Positions 22,924-32,428 of a DNA stretch of 64,000 nt are shown in pieces. Every line of letters begins with the position of its first letter. Position 1 is the first letter of the stretch. Origin of the DNA: an uncultured Tateyamaria sp. (lineage in GTDB: Bacteria; Pseudomonadota; Alphaproteobacteria; Rhodobacterales; Rhodobacteraceae); the NCBI GenBank assembly GCA_905480645.1, contig CAJQRC010000003.1:1-64000 (forward strand). The letters are read 5' to 3'. Position numbers and translations under genes: made by a program. A model generated the notes under the pieces. That model was given only the letters and a program-made list of their open reading frames with translations, was not told the origin of the DNA and did no database searches.

Positions 22924-24456
22924 GTGCGTGGGCCTCATAATATTATTCGATTAATCCGTACTGGTGCTACGCTTGAGCGTACTGGTGCAATGAATGTTGT
23001 TCTAGATGCATTTGAGGCGCCACCGGCTCTACGTTTTATAGCAAAAGCATTGGGTAAACCATTTCAGTTTTTGGGTTACAAAGGTGATCCAACAATGCCG
23101 CCTGCTACGCGTGCATTAACTGCTTTGGGGCCGGCTTATATCAAGTTTGGTCAAATTTTATCTACTAGGCCCGATGTCGTTGGAAATGAATTGGCAGAGC
23201 AACTACGTGTCCTTCAAGATAAATTGCCGCCGTTCCCAGTGGAGATTGCCAAGGCTGAGGTCCAAAAAGAGCTTGGTCAAGCTACCGATACGATTTTTCT
23301 GGAATTTAGTGAATCTGTCGCGGCGGCTTCAATTGCACAGGTTCATAAAGCCAAACTAGCTGAAACAGGAGAGAATGTTGCTATTAAAGTGCTTCGACCT
23401 GGAATTGAGCGCGCGTTCACTAAGGATGTTGATGCGTTTTACCTTGCGGCTCGGATTATTGAAATTTTTGCTCCAGGTGCACGAAGACTACGCCCAATTG
23501 AAGTAATTGAGCACTTTGACGGAGTTGTTCAGGGCGAATTAGACTTACGGCTGGAATCTTCGGCTGCGGGTGAATTTGCAGCAAATACGAAGGATGACGC
23601 AGGTTTTGCTTTGCCTTCAATCCGGTGGGAGTATTCGGCTCGCCGTGTTATGACTTTGGAATGGGTAGATGGGGCGCCTATGGGAGACAATGCGGCAATT
23701 GATGCCGCTGGACATGATCGAGTTGATTTAAGTGAACGGGTATTAAAACTTTTTCTTATGCATGCGCTGCGCGATGGGTTTTTTCATGCAGATATGCACC
23801 AAGGCAATCTAAAAGTTTCTCCAAATGGTGATATTATTGCTTATGATTTTGGCATCATGGGTCATATTGATGAATATACGCGGCGCGTATACGCTGAGAT
23901 TATATTTGGATTTATACGCAAGGACTATAAGCGGGTAGCTGAGGTCCATTTTGAAGCAGGATATGTGCCTGCGGACAAAGATGTAGATGAATTTGCCCGT
24001 GCTTTGCGCGCTGTGGGTGAACCAATCTTTGGAATGGATGCATCAAAAATCTCGATGGGACGCTTACTAAGTTATTTGTTTGAAGTGACTGAGCGGTTTG
24101 GTATGGAAACCAGAACTGAGCTTATCTTGTTGCAGCGGACTATGGTTGTTGTTGAGGGTGTAGCCCGCTCTCTTAATCCTAAGATTAATATTTGGCAGGT
24201 TGCTGCTCCAGTCGTCACAGATTACATCCAGCAAGCTATTGGTCCCAAAGCCATTCTTAGAGATTTATATAAAACAGCCCGAGTTTTGACGCGTTTTGGT
24301 CCTCGCTTGCCTGATTTGGTAGAGGCCGCACTCATAGCGCAATCCAACCCTCAAGTATCTCCTAGACGCAGCTTCTGGCGTTGGATAATTGTTGCGGCAA
24401 TAAGTGGTTTGCTTGTTGGTTGTGGTTTTATAATATTGATTGAAGTGCTGACTTAG
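22924..24456 (+). CDS. ubiB: UbiB-family atypical kinase for ubiquinone biosynthesis
   Basis: LGPAYIKFGQILSTRPD, AAASIAQVHKAKL, FFHADMHQGNLKVSPNGDIIAYDFGIMG; directly downstream of ubiE. Confidence 0.95.
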   Translation: MRGPHNIIRLIRTGATLERTGAMNVVLDAFEAPPALRFIAKALGKPFQFLGYKGDPTMPPATRALTALGPAYIKFGQILSTRPDVVGNELAEQLRVLQDKLPPFPVEIAKAEVQKELGQATDTIFLEFSESVAAASIAQVHKAKLAETGENVAIKVLRPGIERAFTKDVDAFYLAARIIEIFAPGARRLRPIEVIEHFDGVVQGELDLRLESSAAGEFAANTKDDAGFALPSIRWEYSARRVMTLEWVDGAPMGDNAAIDAAGHDRVDLSERVLKLFLMHALRDGFFHADMHQGNLKVSPNGDIIAYDFGIMGHIDEYTRRVYAEIIFGFIRKDYKRVAEVHFEAGYVPADKDVDEFARALRAVGEPIFGMDASKISMGRLLSYLFEVTERFGMETRTELILLQRTMVVVEGVARSLNPKINIWQVAAPVVTDYIQQAIGPKAILRDLYKTARVLTRFGPRLPDLVEAALIAQSNPQVSPRRSFWRWIIVAAISGLLVGCGFIILIEVLT

Positions 24457-24515
24457 TTGCCCGAACCGTTTTATACAGTTCAATAAATACCAAAGGTGAG
24501 GATTTGACGCATGCT

Positions 24516-25244
24516 TTATGGAGCTAGTGTCCTACGACCATTTTCAGTTAATACCCAAGCCTGTCCAGCCTCAAAAACAGCGGCTGTTAAAGGTTTTCCG
24601 TAACCAGCTCCCGTATCTAAATTTACGCGGTTGCCATAGTGCGCTGCCTTATTGACCGGTGTGTGACCATGCACAATTAGTTTTGGGTGTGGGCTTCGAT
24701 ATTCGTGAAATTCATGGCGGATCCAAATCAAATCCTCTTCTGACTGATTGGAAATGGGAACCATGGGCCGAATACCTGCATGCACGAACAGTATCCCATC
24801 TTTTTCATGGGTAAGAGGCATCTGGGCAATGAAGTCAATATGAGCTTGAGGTACAGCTGAAAGGGCATCATTATGAACGTCCTTTTCTCGCCGTGAGCCA
24901 GAAGCATCCACCCCGTAAGAGGCCATAGTCGTGTTGCCTCCAAGGCGTTTGTGTAGCCAATACAGTTCTACCATGAGATATGGATCATGCCGTAAAGGTT
25001 GGCCCATGAACCATTCAAACATTCGGTCATGGTTACCCTTTAAAAATTTCCAGTTGTTATTTTTTAGCTGCCCATCAATCAGTGTATTCAAAACAGTTTG
25101 GCTATCTGGTCCTCGATCCATGTAATCGCCTAAAAAAACAACGCTTGCATTAGAACCACCATCTTTTTTAATGAGCTCTAAGACCCGGTCGAGTTCCTGC
25201 ATTTGGCCATGAATATCGCCAATGGCGTAGATGGGTACAGACAT
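24516..25244 (-). CDS. Serine/threonine-type metallophosphoesterase
   Basis: YAIGDIHGQ, VFLGDYMDRGPDS, LKGNHD, HGHTPV. Confidence 0.9.
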   Translation of the reverse strand: MSVPIYAIGDIHGQMQELDRVLELIKKDGGSNASVVFLGDYMDRGPDSQTVLNTLIDGQLKNNNWKFLKGNHDRMFEWFMGQPLRHDPYLMVELYWLHKRLGGNTTMASYGVDASGSRREKDVHNDALSAVPQAHIDFIAQMPLTHEKDGILFVHAGIRPMVPISNQSEEDLIWIRHEFHEYRSPHPKLIVHGHTPVNKAAHYGNRVNLDTGAGYGKPLTAAVFEAGQAWVLTENGRRTLAP

Positions 25245-25441
25245 AGGTTAAAGCCCCTCGAGTTTGTTACCAAATATTGATCCATATAGGCTGACCCAAG
25301 TTAGGTAATTAAAGATTATTTGTTTAAATAGAACAAAGTATGCAGTGATGCTCCAGCTATAGTTGGAACATCTTTTATATTTACGAAAATCATAACTGAT
25401 TAAATTGTGGGGAGATATTTTATTCCTTCCCCTTGTATAGG

Positions 25442-27046
25442 TTAGTCTTCTTGGGTGACATCAAAAGCTAATGGCTTGACCTGAGTGAACTGGCCAGTAC
25501 ATTCAAGTGTTCTTATAACATCACGGGGAATTGGTGCATCTACGTATAACAGAGCGATTGCTTCACCTCCAATAGCGCTTCTTCCCAAAGTAAAATTTGC
25601 GATGTTTACATCGTTTTTACCCATAGTATTTCCTAAAAGGCCTATGATCCCTGGAACATCAACATTTGTCGTATACAGCATATTTGAGCCAATCTCTGCA
25701 TCAATATTGATGCCTTTAATTTGAATAAAGCGTGGTTTTCCGTCACTAAATACTGTGCCAGCAACAGATCTTTCGTGTTTGCTGGTAACAACTGTGATTT
25801 TGATATAACCATCGAATATACCAGATTTATCTTGGTTAGTGGTCGAGATCTGAATGCCACGTTCTTTTGCAACTACTGGTGCTGACACCATATTTACATC
25901 TGGGTTGGCTCTTTTCATAATGCCTGCAATTACAGCGCAGTTAAGCGCATCCAGATTCATTTTGGCGACGGTGCCGTCATAAAGTATGTTAATGGCTTTA
26001 ATCGGCTCATCTGTCATTTGACCAGTGAAACTTCCCAAATAACCAGCAAGCTTTATCCAAGGCCCCATTACTTTCGCTTCTTCAGCCGTCATAGATGGCA
26101 TGTTCAGCGCATTTTCTACAGCACCTGTAAGCAGGTAGTTCGCCATTTGCTCGGCGACTTGAATAGCTACGTTTTCTTGAGCTTCAGTAGTGGCGGCACC
26201 GAGATGTGGGGTAACTACGACATTTGGTAAGTTGAAAAGTGCGTTTTCTTTGGCAGGCTCCTCAGCAAAAACATCGAATGCTGCTCCGGCTACGTGACCA
26301 GATTTAAGTGCCTCTGCCAGCGCTTCCTCATCCACCAATCCACCGCGTGCACAATTGATAACACGCACACCGGGCTTCATTAATGCTATCCGCTCTGCAG
26401 TTATCATATTTGCTGTTTGTTCGGTTTTGGGGACGTGTAAAGTAATGAAGTCAGAGCGGGCTAATAGGTTTTCTAGCTCTACTTTTTCTATACCTATTTT
26501 ATCAGCTTTTTCTTCACTCAAAAAAGGATCAAATGCTATCACTTTCATCTTGAGGCCTCGTGCTCGCTCACATACGATACCACCGATGTTCCCGGCACCA
26601 ATTACGCCCAAAATTTTGTTAGTTAACTCGGTACCCATAAAACGAGACTTTTCCCATTTTCCTGCATGTGTTGATGCTGACGCTTCGGGAATTTGACGTG
26701 CTACAGCAAACATCATAGCGATAGTATGCTCTGCTGTGGTAATCATATTACCGTAGGGTGTATTCATGACGATTACACCCTTTTTAGAGGATGCATCTTT
26801 GTCGATGTTATCAGTACCAATACCTGCTCGGCCAATAATTTTGAGATTTATAGCATTCTTAAGGATAGTTGGCGTAACGCGTGTAGCAGAACGGATTGCC
26901 AGCCCGTCATATTGACTAATTACCTTAGCGAGTTTTTCTTTATCTTTTCCGAGATCGGGTTCAAAATCCACATGAATGCCACGATCTCTGAATATTTGTA
27001 ATGCTGCATCTGAAAGATTGTCGGAAATAAGTACTTTGGGGGCCAT
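25442..27046 (-). CDS. serA: D-3-phosphoglycerate dehydrogenase
   Basis: NAD-binding GAGNIGGIVCERARGL, VINCARGGLVDEEAL; C-terminal ACT domain. Confidence 0.96.
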   Translation of the reverse strand: MAPKVLISDNLSDAALQIFRDRGIHVDFEPDLGKDKEKLAKVISQYDGLAIRSATRVTPTILKNAINLKIIGRAGIGTDNIDKDASSKKGVIVMNTPYGNMITTAEHTIAMMFAVARQIPEASASTHAGKWEKSRFMGTELTNKILGVIGAGNIGGIVCERARGLKMKVIAFDPFLSEEKADKIGIEKVELENLLARSDFITLHVPKTEQTANMITAERIALMKPGVRVINCARGGLVDEEALAEALKSGHVAGAAFDVFAEEPAKENALFNLPNVVVTPHLGAATTEAQENVAIQVAEQMANYLLTGAVENALNMPSMTAEEAKVMGPWIKLAGYLGSFTGQMTDEPIKAINILYDGTVAKMNLDALNCAVIAGIMKRANPDVNMVSAPVVAKERGIQISTTNQDKSGIFDGYIKITVVTSKHERSVAGTVFSDGKPRFIQIKGINIDAEIGSNMLYTTNVDVPGIIGLLGNTMGKNDVNIANFTLGRSAIGGEAIALLYVDAPIPRDVIRTLECTGQFTQVKPLAFDVTQED

Positions 27047-27144
27047 TAAGGTGGTCCTTTTTAAGAGCTATTGCTTTATATCATTGCACCTTCAAAACCT
27101 TTTTAGTTTTGTTTGGTACGTAATCGGTTTGTATGGAATATCAT

Positions 27145-28284
27145 TTATGTGTTGATCTCTGTTTCAAAGGCCCAGCTCAGCCATGGTAACATTGCTGCAA
27201 TATCTGAAGTTTCAACAGTGCCTCCGCACCAAATGCGGAGACCGGGAGGAGCGTCGCGATAAGAACCAATATCTAGTGCAATATTTTCTTCTTCTAATCG
27301 CTTGGCGATTGCCTTCGCAAAAGATGCACCATCTGTGATCCGGTCATCAGTAAATTTGAGGCAGACTGATGTTGTGGATCGAATGGCCGGGTTAATGGCA
27401 AGGTGGTCAATCCATTCATGCTTATCGACAAAGCGGGCAATTAATTTTGCATTTGCTTCAGACCTATTAATTAGGCCTTTGAGGCCGCCGACGGACCGCG
27501 CCCAATCTAACGTAAAAAGATAGTCTTCAACTGCCAGCATTGAGGGCGTATTTATTGTTTCACCACAAAAAATACTTTCAATTAATTTTCCACCTTTCGT
27601 CAGTCGGAAGATTTTGGGCAAAGGCCAGGCGGGTGTGTATTGTTCTAATCGTTTTACTGCATTTGGGCTAAGTATCAGCATCCCATGGGCGGCCTCCCCA
27701 CCAAGAACTTTTTGCCAGCTAAATGTGACCACATCAAGTTTGTTCCAAGGTAATTCCATCGCAAAAGCTGCTGAAGTCGCATCGCAGAGTGTAAGTCCAC
27801 CTCTATTAGCGGGGATCATATTTCCGTCTGGTAGGCGCACGCCAGATGTTGTGCCATTCCAAGTGAAACAAACGTCGTTGTCATAGTTAAGTTCTGCCAT
27901 ATCAACAATCTCACCATACTGGGCGGTGTGAACGCTGTGCTCAATCTTCAATTGTTGCGCCACGTCGGTGATCCAGCCGGCGCCAAAGCTTTCCCAAGCC
28001 ACCATTTCGACATGCCGTTCACCTAGTAAAGACCATATGGCCATCTCGAATGCGCCTGTGTCTGAGGCGGGTACAATTCCAATGCGGTAGTCATCAGGAA
28101 TGCCTAGAATTTCGCGAGTTTCATCAATTACTTTTTTAAGCTTTGCCTTACCCATCGGAGCGCGATGCGAGCGGCCTAAGGCTGCGCCAGACAGAGCTTT
28201 TAATTTGTATGTGGGTGGTTTGGTGCATGGACCAGAAGAAAAACGCGGGTTAGCCGGCCGCGTCGCCGGTTGTTTCATATCCAT
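27145..28284 (-). CDS. serC: Phosphoserine aminotransferase
   Basis: [29 protein letters not shown]...[22 protein letters not shown]. Start placed at MDMKQPA; the track start at 28344 lies in the leader. Confidence 0.95.
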   Translation of the reverse strand: MDMKQPATRPANPRFSSGPCTKPPTYKLKALSGAALGRSHRAPMGKAKLKKVIDETREILGIPDDYRIGIVPASDTGAFEMAIWSLLGERHVEMVAWESFGAGWITDVAQQLKIEHSVHTAQYGEIVDMAELNYDNDVCFTWNGTTSGVRLPDGNMIPANRGGLTLCDATSAAFAMELPWNKLDVVTFSWQKVLGGEAAHGMLILSPNAVKRLEQYTPAWPLPKIFRLTKGGKLIESIFCGETINTPSMLAVEDYLFTLDWARSVGGLKGLINRSEANAKLIARFVDKHEWIDHLAINPAIRSTTSVCLKFTDDRITDGASFAKAIAKRLEEENIALDIGSYRDAPPGLRIWCGGTVETSDIAAMLPWLSWAFETEINT

Positions 28285-28285
28285 T

Positions 28286-28345
28286 TGTGCTATCCTTACA
28301 GATAATCGCCCTTCGTTGGGGAAGGGTGTCCCACCGCCGGACATA
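28286..28345 (-). ncRNA. Probable serC leader RNA motif (cis-regulatory)
   Basis: Directly upstream of serC: hairpins GUCC-GGCGGUG-GGAC, CCCUUC-CCCAAC-GAAGGG and UAUC-UGUAAG-GAUA. Position and form fit the alphaproteobacterial serC motif; identity recalled, not searched. Confidence 0.6.
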
Positions 28346-28549
28346 CGGATCCCCAGTTAAAACAGCAATAGACAAAAGGCGTTGCGTTGTAGGTAAATGC
28401 AGCACTTTGCAGAACGATGCAGGAACGCATGTTTCCTATTGGCACAAATCTGACACAAGGAAATCTGGTTTTGTTCCACAACACCGAGCCGCAGAATCAG
28501 GTGGCAGGCTTCATGCAATTGGCCCATTTCTTCCGGGTCAGGTGGCGTC

Positions 28550-29420
28550 ATGAGTGGCATGGCGTTGATCTGGGCGGCGAATGTCAAAGGCCTGAAACCC
28601 GCCGCCAAGATTGTGCTGATCCAACTGGCGGACTTCCACAACAAAGAGACGGGCCAGTGCAACCCAAGCGCCCAACGGTTGGCGGATGAATGCGAGATGG
28701 GGCGGGCCACGCTGTTTCGGCATATGACCACCTTGGAGGAATGCGGCCTTGTCACACGCCATGCCCGGGGGGATGGCGATGGTGGACGTGGGTCCAATCA
28801 GTATGAGTTGCACCTTGATATTACTCTTGGTCCCAGTTCGCGCTCGAAGGGGGGGCAGTGGTCCCAACGGAGTTTAGTCTCAAAATGATACGGAGGGAAA
28901 CGTCTCAATAAAGCGGGGCAAAAGTCTCAAGGGTGAGACGGGGGTAGTCTCAAATCGGGACACGAACCTTACCATTGAACCTGTAAAAGAACCTCCTTCG
29001 CGCGAGCGCGAGACGGGGGAGGCTGAGAAGATTTTGGGAGCCTATCCGCCTGATCGATTGCGGGGCAAAGCCGCTTGCACGGCCCAGATCGAAGTGGCCG
29101 TGAAGGAAGGGATCGCGCCGGAAGACTTGCTTCAGGCCGTCCAAGCCTACGCCACCGACAGCGCTGGTTTCACCCGCTCCAAGGTCTGTTTCTCGGACAA
29201 CTGGTTTCAGTCGCGGCGGTGGCTGGCCTATGTTGAGAAGCAAACGAAAGACCGAGAGAAAACGGCAGCATTGCAGGCTGACCACCATGCGCGGTTGGCC
29301 TGTTGGATCAGTGATCGCAGTCTGATGTGCAAACACATCACGGCCCCACAGGTGACGGCATTGCTGGCTTCAAGACTGGTCACACTGTCGCAAATCCAAG
29401 CCGCAGGCCTCAGATCATGA
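28550..29420 (+). pseudogene. Frameshifted helix-turn-helix (plasmid replication-like) protein
   Basis: Frame 2 carries MSGMALIWAANVKGLKPAAKIVLIQLADFHNKETGQCNPSAQRLADECEMGRATLFRHM...SLVSK*; continuation VSNRDTNLTIEPVKEPPSRERETGEAEKILGAYPPDRL... lies in frame 0. Confidence 0.65.
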
Positions 29421-29890
29421 CCGCCACCGATCCCACCGAAGAGCAAACAGCAAGGCGACCCATGTCATACGCTGGCGCTGCTGACACGGGACCTTGCGAG
29501 GGGCGGCACGCCTCCCCTTCGAACCCCACCGGCGCGGGAAAAGCCCGCACCAAAGAGCCGCTGACCGAGACCTTCGTCTTCCGGTGCACAGCGGCAGAGA
29601 AGGCCGAGCTGCGCGCCAAGGCCGACGCCGCAGGCCTGCCTGCAGCGACCTTGCTGCGCGAGGCGCTTGGCCTGACTGAAGCCTGCCGTCGCAAGCCGAT
29701 CCCCCGCGTCGATCCGGCGCTCGTGCTGGCCGTCGGGCGGATTGGCGGCAACCTCAACCAGATCGCTCGCTGGCTGAACCGGTCGATGTTGGTGGGCCGC
29801 GTTGACCTCGACTCGCTCACCGTCGCTCGCAACCTGCTGACCATCGAACGCCAGCTTGCCCAGATAGTCGAGGCGTCGCGCCGATGCTGA
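29417..29890 (+). CDS. mobC: MobC-like mobilization accessory protein
   Basis: TFVFRCTAAEKAELRAKADAAGLPAATLLREALGL...GRIGGNLNQIARWLNRS is typical MobC/MbeC; overlaps the relaxase start. Start placed at MTATDPTEEQ. Confidence 0.8.
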   Translation: MTATDPTEEQTARRPMSYAGAADTGPCEGRHASPSNPTGAGKARTKEPLTETFVFRCTAAEKAELRAKADAAGLPAATLLREALGLTEACRRKPIPRVDPALVLAVGRIGGNLNQIARWLNRSMLVGRVDLDSLTVARNLLTIERQLAQIVEASRRC

Positions 29891-30633
29891 TCAAGTTCTT
29901 CCGCAACGGTAAAGGTGCGGGCTCTGGTCCCGTCGGCTATCTCGTCGCGGACAAGGTGTTGGCCTACGACGACAATCGCGACCTGATCCGCGATGCAGAC
30001 GGCCAACCGATGACCGTCACGCGGGAACCCTTGCCGGAGGTCTTGCGCGGCAATCCCGACCGCACCGAAGCCCTGATCGATGCCAGCCGTCACCAGTGGA
30101 CCTACCGCACAGGCGTGATCAGCTTTGCCGCCAAGGATGCCCCGACCGAAGAGCAGCAAGCCGAGGTCATGGACCAATTCGAGCGTCTGGCCTTCGCGGG
30201 GCTGGACCCGACGCAATATGACGTGCTTTGGGTCCGACATACCCACGAAGACCGCGTCGAGCTCCACTTCTGCACCCCGCGCCTGGAACTGACCTCGGGG
30301 CGCAGCCTGAACATAGCGCCGCCGGGCTATGAGAAGGCCTTCGACAGCCTGCGCGATGTGATGAACCAGCGCCACGACTGGGCCGACCCAATGGAGCTGG
30401 CACGAGTCCAAGAGGTCCGCGACACCATCGAGACGCCAACCCGCGCCCAAGGCCGCGACGAGCTGCACGCGTGCTGCAAGACCAGATCAGCGTCGGCCTG
30501 ATCACCGACCGCGCCAGCATGGTCGATGCACTCGCCGACGCAGGCTTCGATCTGCCTCGCGTCGGCAAAGCTTACCTAACCGCCCAAGACCCCGACACCG
30601 GCGAGCGCTGGCGTTTGAAAGGAGAAATTTTCC

Positions 30634-31062
30634 ATGAAGACTGGCAAGCCGACACGGCTGAGCGAGAAACTGAACGCGGAGCTGGACACGATCCGGCAGG
30701 ATTACGCCGCCTCGATGGCATCCCAGATGGAGAGCTTCAGGAGCGATTTGAGCAAAATTGCAACCATCGCGCACCGTACAATCGAGAGCGATACCCAAAC
30801 ATTTCTGCGACAGAACAAGAGCTGGCTGACGATCTCGCCCTGGCTGATCACGGGGACGTTCTTGGCGGGGATCGTCTCGATGATGGCCGCGAGCTTGCTT
30901 TGGACGCTGATGCTAGCGAGCTCAGAGATGACCGACTTGGGCCTGACGCGGATCGACAGGGAGGACGGGACATGGCTGGTGCTGGACCCGACGAAGACAC
31001 GTCTGAGGACCTGCACACTGGGCGGCAGATCAGTGACCTGCATCAAGATCGAGGAGGACTAG
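30634..31062 (+). CDS. MobB/MbeB-like protein nested inside mobA in another frame
   Basis: 142 aa with hydrophobic segment SWLTISPWLITGTFLAGIVSMMAASLLWTLML; GAAAGGAGAAATTTTCC SD-like sequence upstream; ColE1-like position inside the relaxase gene. Confidence 0.7.
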   Translation: MKTGKPTRLSEKLNAELDTIRQDYAASMASQMESFRSDLSKIATIAHRTIESDTQTFLRQNKSWLTISPWLITGTFLAGIVSMMAASLLWTLMLASSEMTDLGLTRIDREDGTWLVLDPTKTRLRTCTLGGRSVTCIKIEED

Positions 31063-31365
31063 ATGGCGACACCCCTGACAGCATTGGAACGCGACTTGCT
31101 CGCCTGCGTCGAGCGGTTGGTGACGGCCTGCGAGGTCTCAGCAAAGGAATTGAGCGGGTTAGAGGAACACTCGACGACCAAGATGCAGAGCCAGATGGAT
31201 GGATTGGCCGCCTGCGTGTCGGTGCTCATTCAATCGCAAACGGCGTCCGTGGCTGCGTTGCACGGCTTGTTGAGCGAGGGCTCGAACTACGGGAAGCTGC
31301 GCACGCAACTCGAGACCAGCTTGAAATTAGTGAAAGCCGCCGAAGAGAGGTTGAGACGGAGTTAG
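31063..31365 (+). CDS. MbeD/MobD-like protein nested inside mobA
   Basis: 100 aa helical ORF; ATG directly abuts the nested mobB stop with GAGGAGGA SD just upstream. Confidence 0.6.
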   Translation: MATPLTALERDLLACVERLVTACEVSAKELSGLEEHSTTKMQSQMDGLAACVSVLIQSQTASVAALHGLLSEGSNYGKLRTQLETSLKLVKAAEERLRRS

Positions 31366-31427
31366 AAGAGCGGGAGGTCGATATGGATCGGGGGATGACA
31401 CATTGATACGGCAAGACCGATTGACAA

Positions 31428-31787
31428 ATGGTAACGTATATGTCACCAATAACCCCAATGAATAAGCTTGTTGTCTATGTCACCGAAGCGGGAAAAACGC
31501 CGTTTGAGGATTGGTTCAATGGTCTGGATACGGCGGCGGCATTGAAGGTGCGAACGGCGCTTGCACGGATCGAAACCGGGAACCTTGGCGACGTGAAGCC
31601 AGTTGGGCAAGGCGTGTCAGAGCGGCGCATCACCTTCGGCCCAGGCTACCGCGTCTATTTTGGCCAAGACGGCGATACGCTTGTGATCCTGCTTTGCGGC
31701 GGCACCAAGAAGCGCCAGTCAAAGGACATCGAACAGGCCAAAGCATTTTGGGACGATTACAAAACCCGAAAACAGAAAGGAGACTGA
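31428..31787 (+). CDS. RelE/HigB-type toxin (Gp49-like)
   Basis: FEDWFNGLDTAAALKVRTALARIETGNLGDVKPVGQGVSERRITFGPGYRVYFGQDGDTLVILLCGGTKKRQSKDIEQAKAFW. Confidence 0.85.
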   Translation: MVTYMSPITPMNKLVVYVTEAGKTPFEDWFNGLDTAAALKVRTALARIETGNLGDVKPVGQGVSERRITFGPGYRVYFGQDGDTLVILLCGGTKKRQSKDIEQAKAFWDDYKTRKQKGD

Positions 31788-31788
31788 C

Positions 31789-32118
31789 ATGCCACTGACA
31801 AAAGACTTCAAAGACACGATCAAAGCGCGTGCCGAGCGCGACCCTGAGTTTCGTGCGGGCCTGTTCCGCGAAGCCATCGAAGCGATGCTCAGCGACGATT
31901 TGGAGACGGGTAAGGTGCTGTTGCGCGACTACGTGAATGCCACAGTGGGGTTTGAGGCCTTGGCGCAAGACATGGACAAGGACCCTAAGAGCTTGATGCG
32001 AATGCTCAGCGCCAAGGGAAACCCACGCGCGGACAATCTTCTGGCCATGGTGTCGCGGTTGAAGCAGCGCGAAGGCGTATCTTTGTCTTTGACCCAAGGC
32101 AATCAGCTACACGCGTAA
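31789..32118 (+). CDS. HTH antitoxin (HigA-like) paired with the upstream toxin
   Basis: ALAQDMDKDPKSLMRMLSAKGNPRADNLLAMVSRL antitoxin-like HTH; one base downstream of the toxin ORF. Confidence 0.82.
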   Translation: MPLTKDFKDTIKARAERDPEFRAGLFREAIEAMLSDDLETGKVLLRDYVNATVGFEALAQDMDKDPKSLMRMLSAKGNPRADNLLAMVSRLKQREGVSLSLTQGNQLHA

Positions 32119-32428
32119 TCTTCATTCTGCCCATTTGTGCGAGATCTAGCCCCGTAATCTGCTTCGAGAGTTGAAGCCTACTTGCGAACGGGCAAAACCG
32201 GATATTCGCTGCGCTCTTCCTGAACTGACACAACGCGGACAAAACAGTCATTACTCAATTCATCCATTTTGCACGGCTTTGCCGTAAAGCAGACCTCCAC
32301 CGCTTCACAGTTGGTGAGCAACGTGAGTCTGATTTACCTGTTTGTTTGTTCTTGTTTAAGACGTGCGAAAAAGCTCACTTGCAAAGGACTAAGCAGGTCG
32401 CGGCTGCAGCGGCAATGCAACTGTTTCG

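Larger units (their letters stand above)
29884..31406 (+). pseudogene. mobA: MobA/MbeA-type relaxase, disrupted by a 1-nt frameshift near 30471
   Basis: N-terminal MLIKFFRNGKGAGSGPVGYLV...VLWVRHTHEDRVELHFCTPRLEL (H-E-N-type relaxase motif) in frame 1; continuation LQDQISVGLITDRASMVDALADAGFDLPRVGKAYLTAQ in frame 0. Confidence 0.8.
28400..32120. mobile_element. Integrated, decayed mobilizable-plasmid segment (replication-like HTH protein, mob genes, toxin-antitoxin)
   Basis: Sharp visible rise in GC, mob genes, frameshifts and TA pair; no integrase or transposase recognised. Boundaries approximate. Confidence 0.65.

Noticed and set aside
29410-30468. 352-aa minus-strand ORF opposite mobC/mobA
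   Set aside because: Antisense shadow ORF in GC-rich coding DNA; the plus strand has clear MobC/MobA protein similarity.
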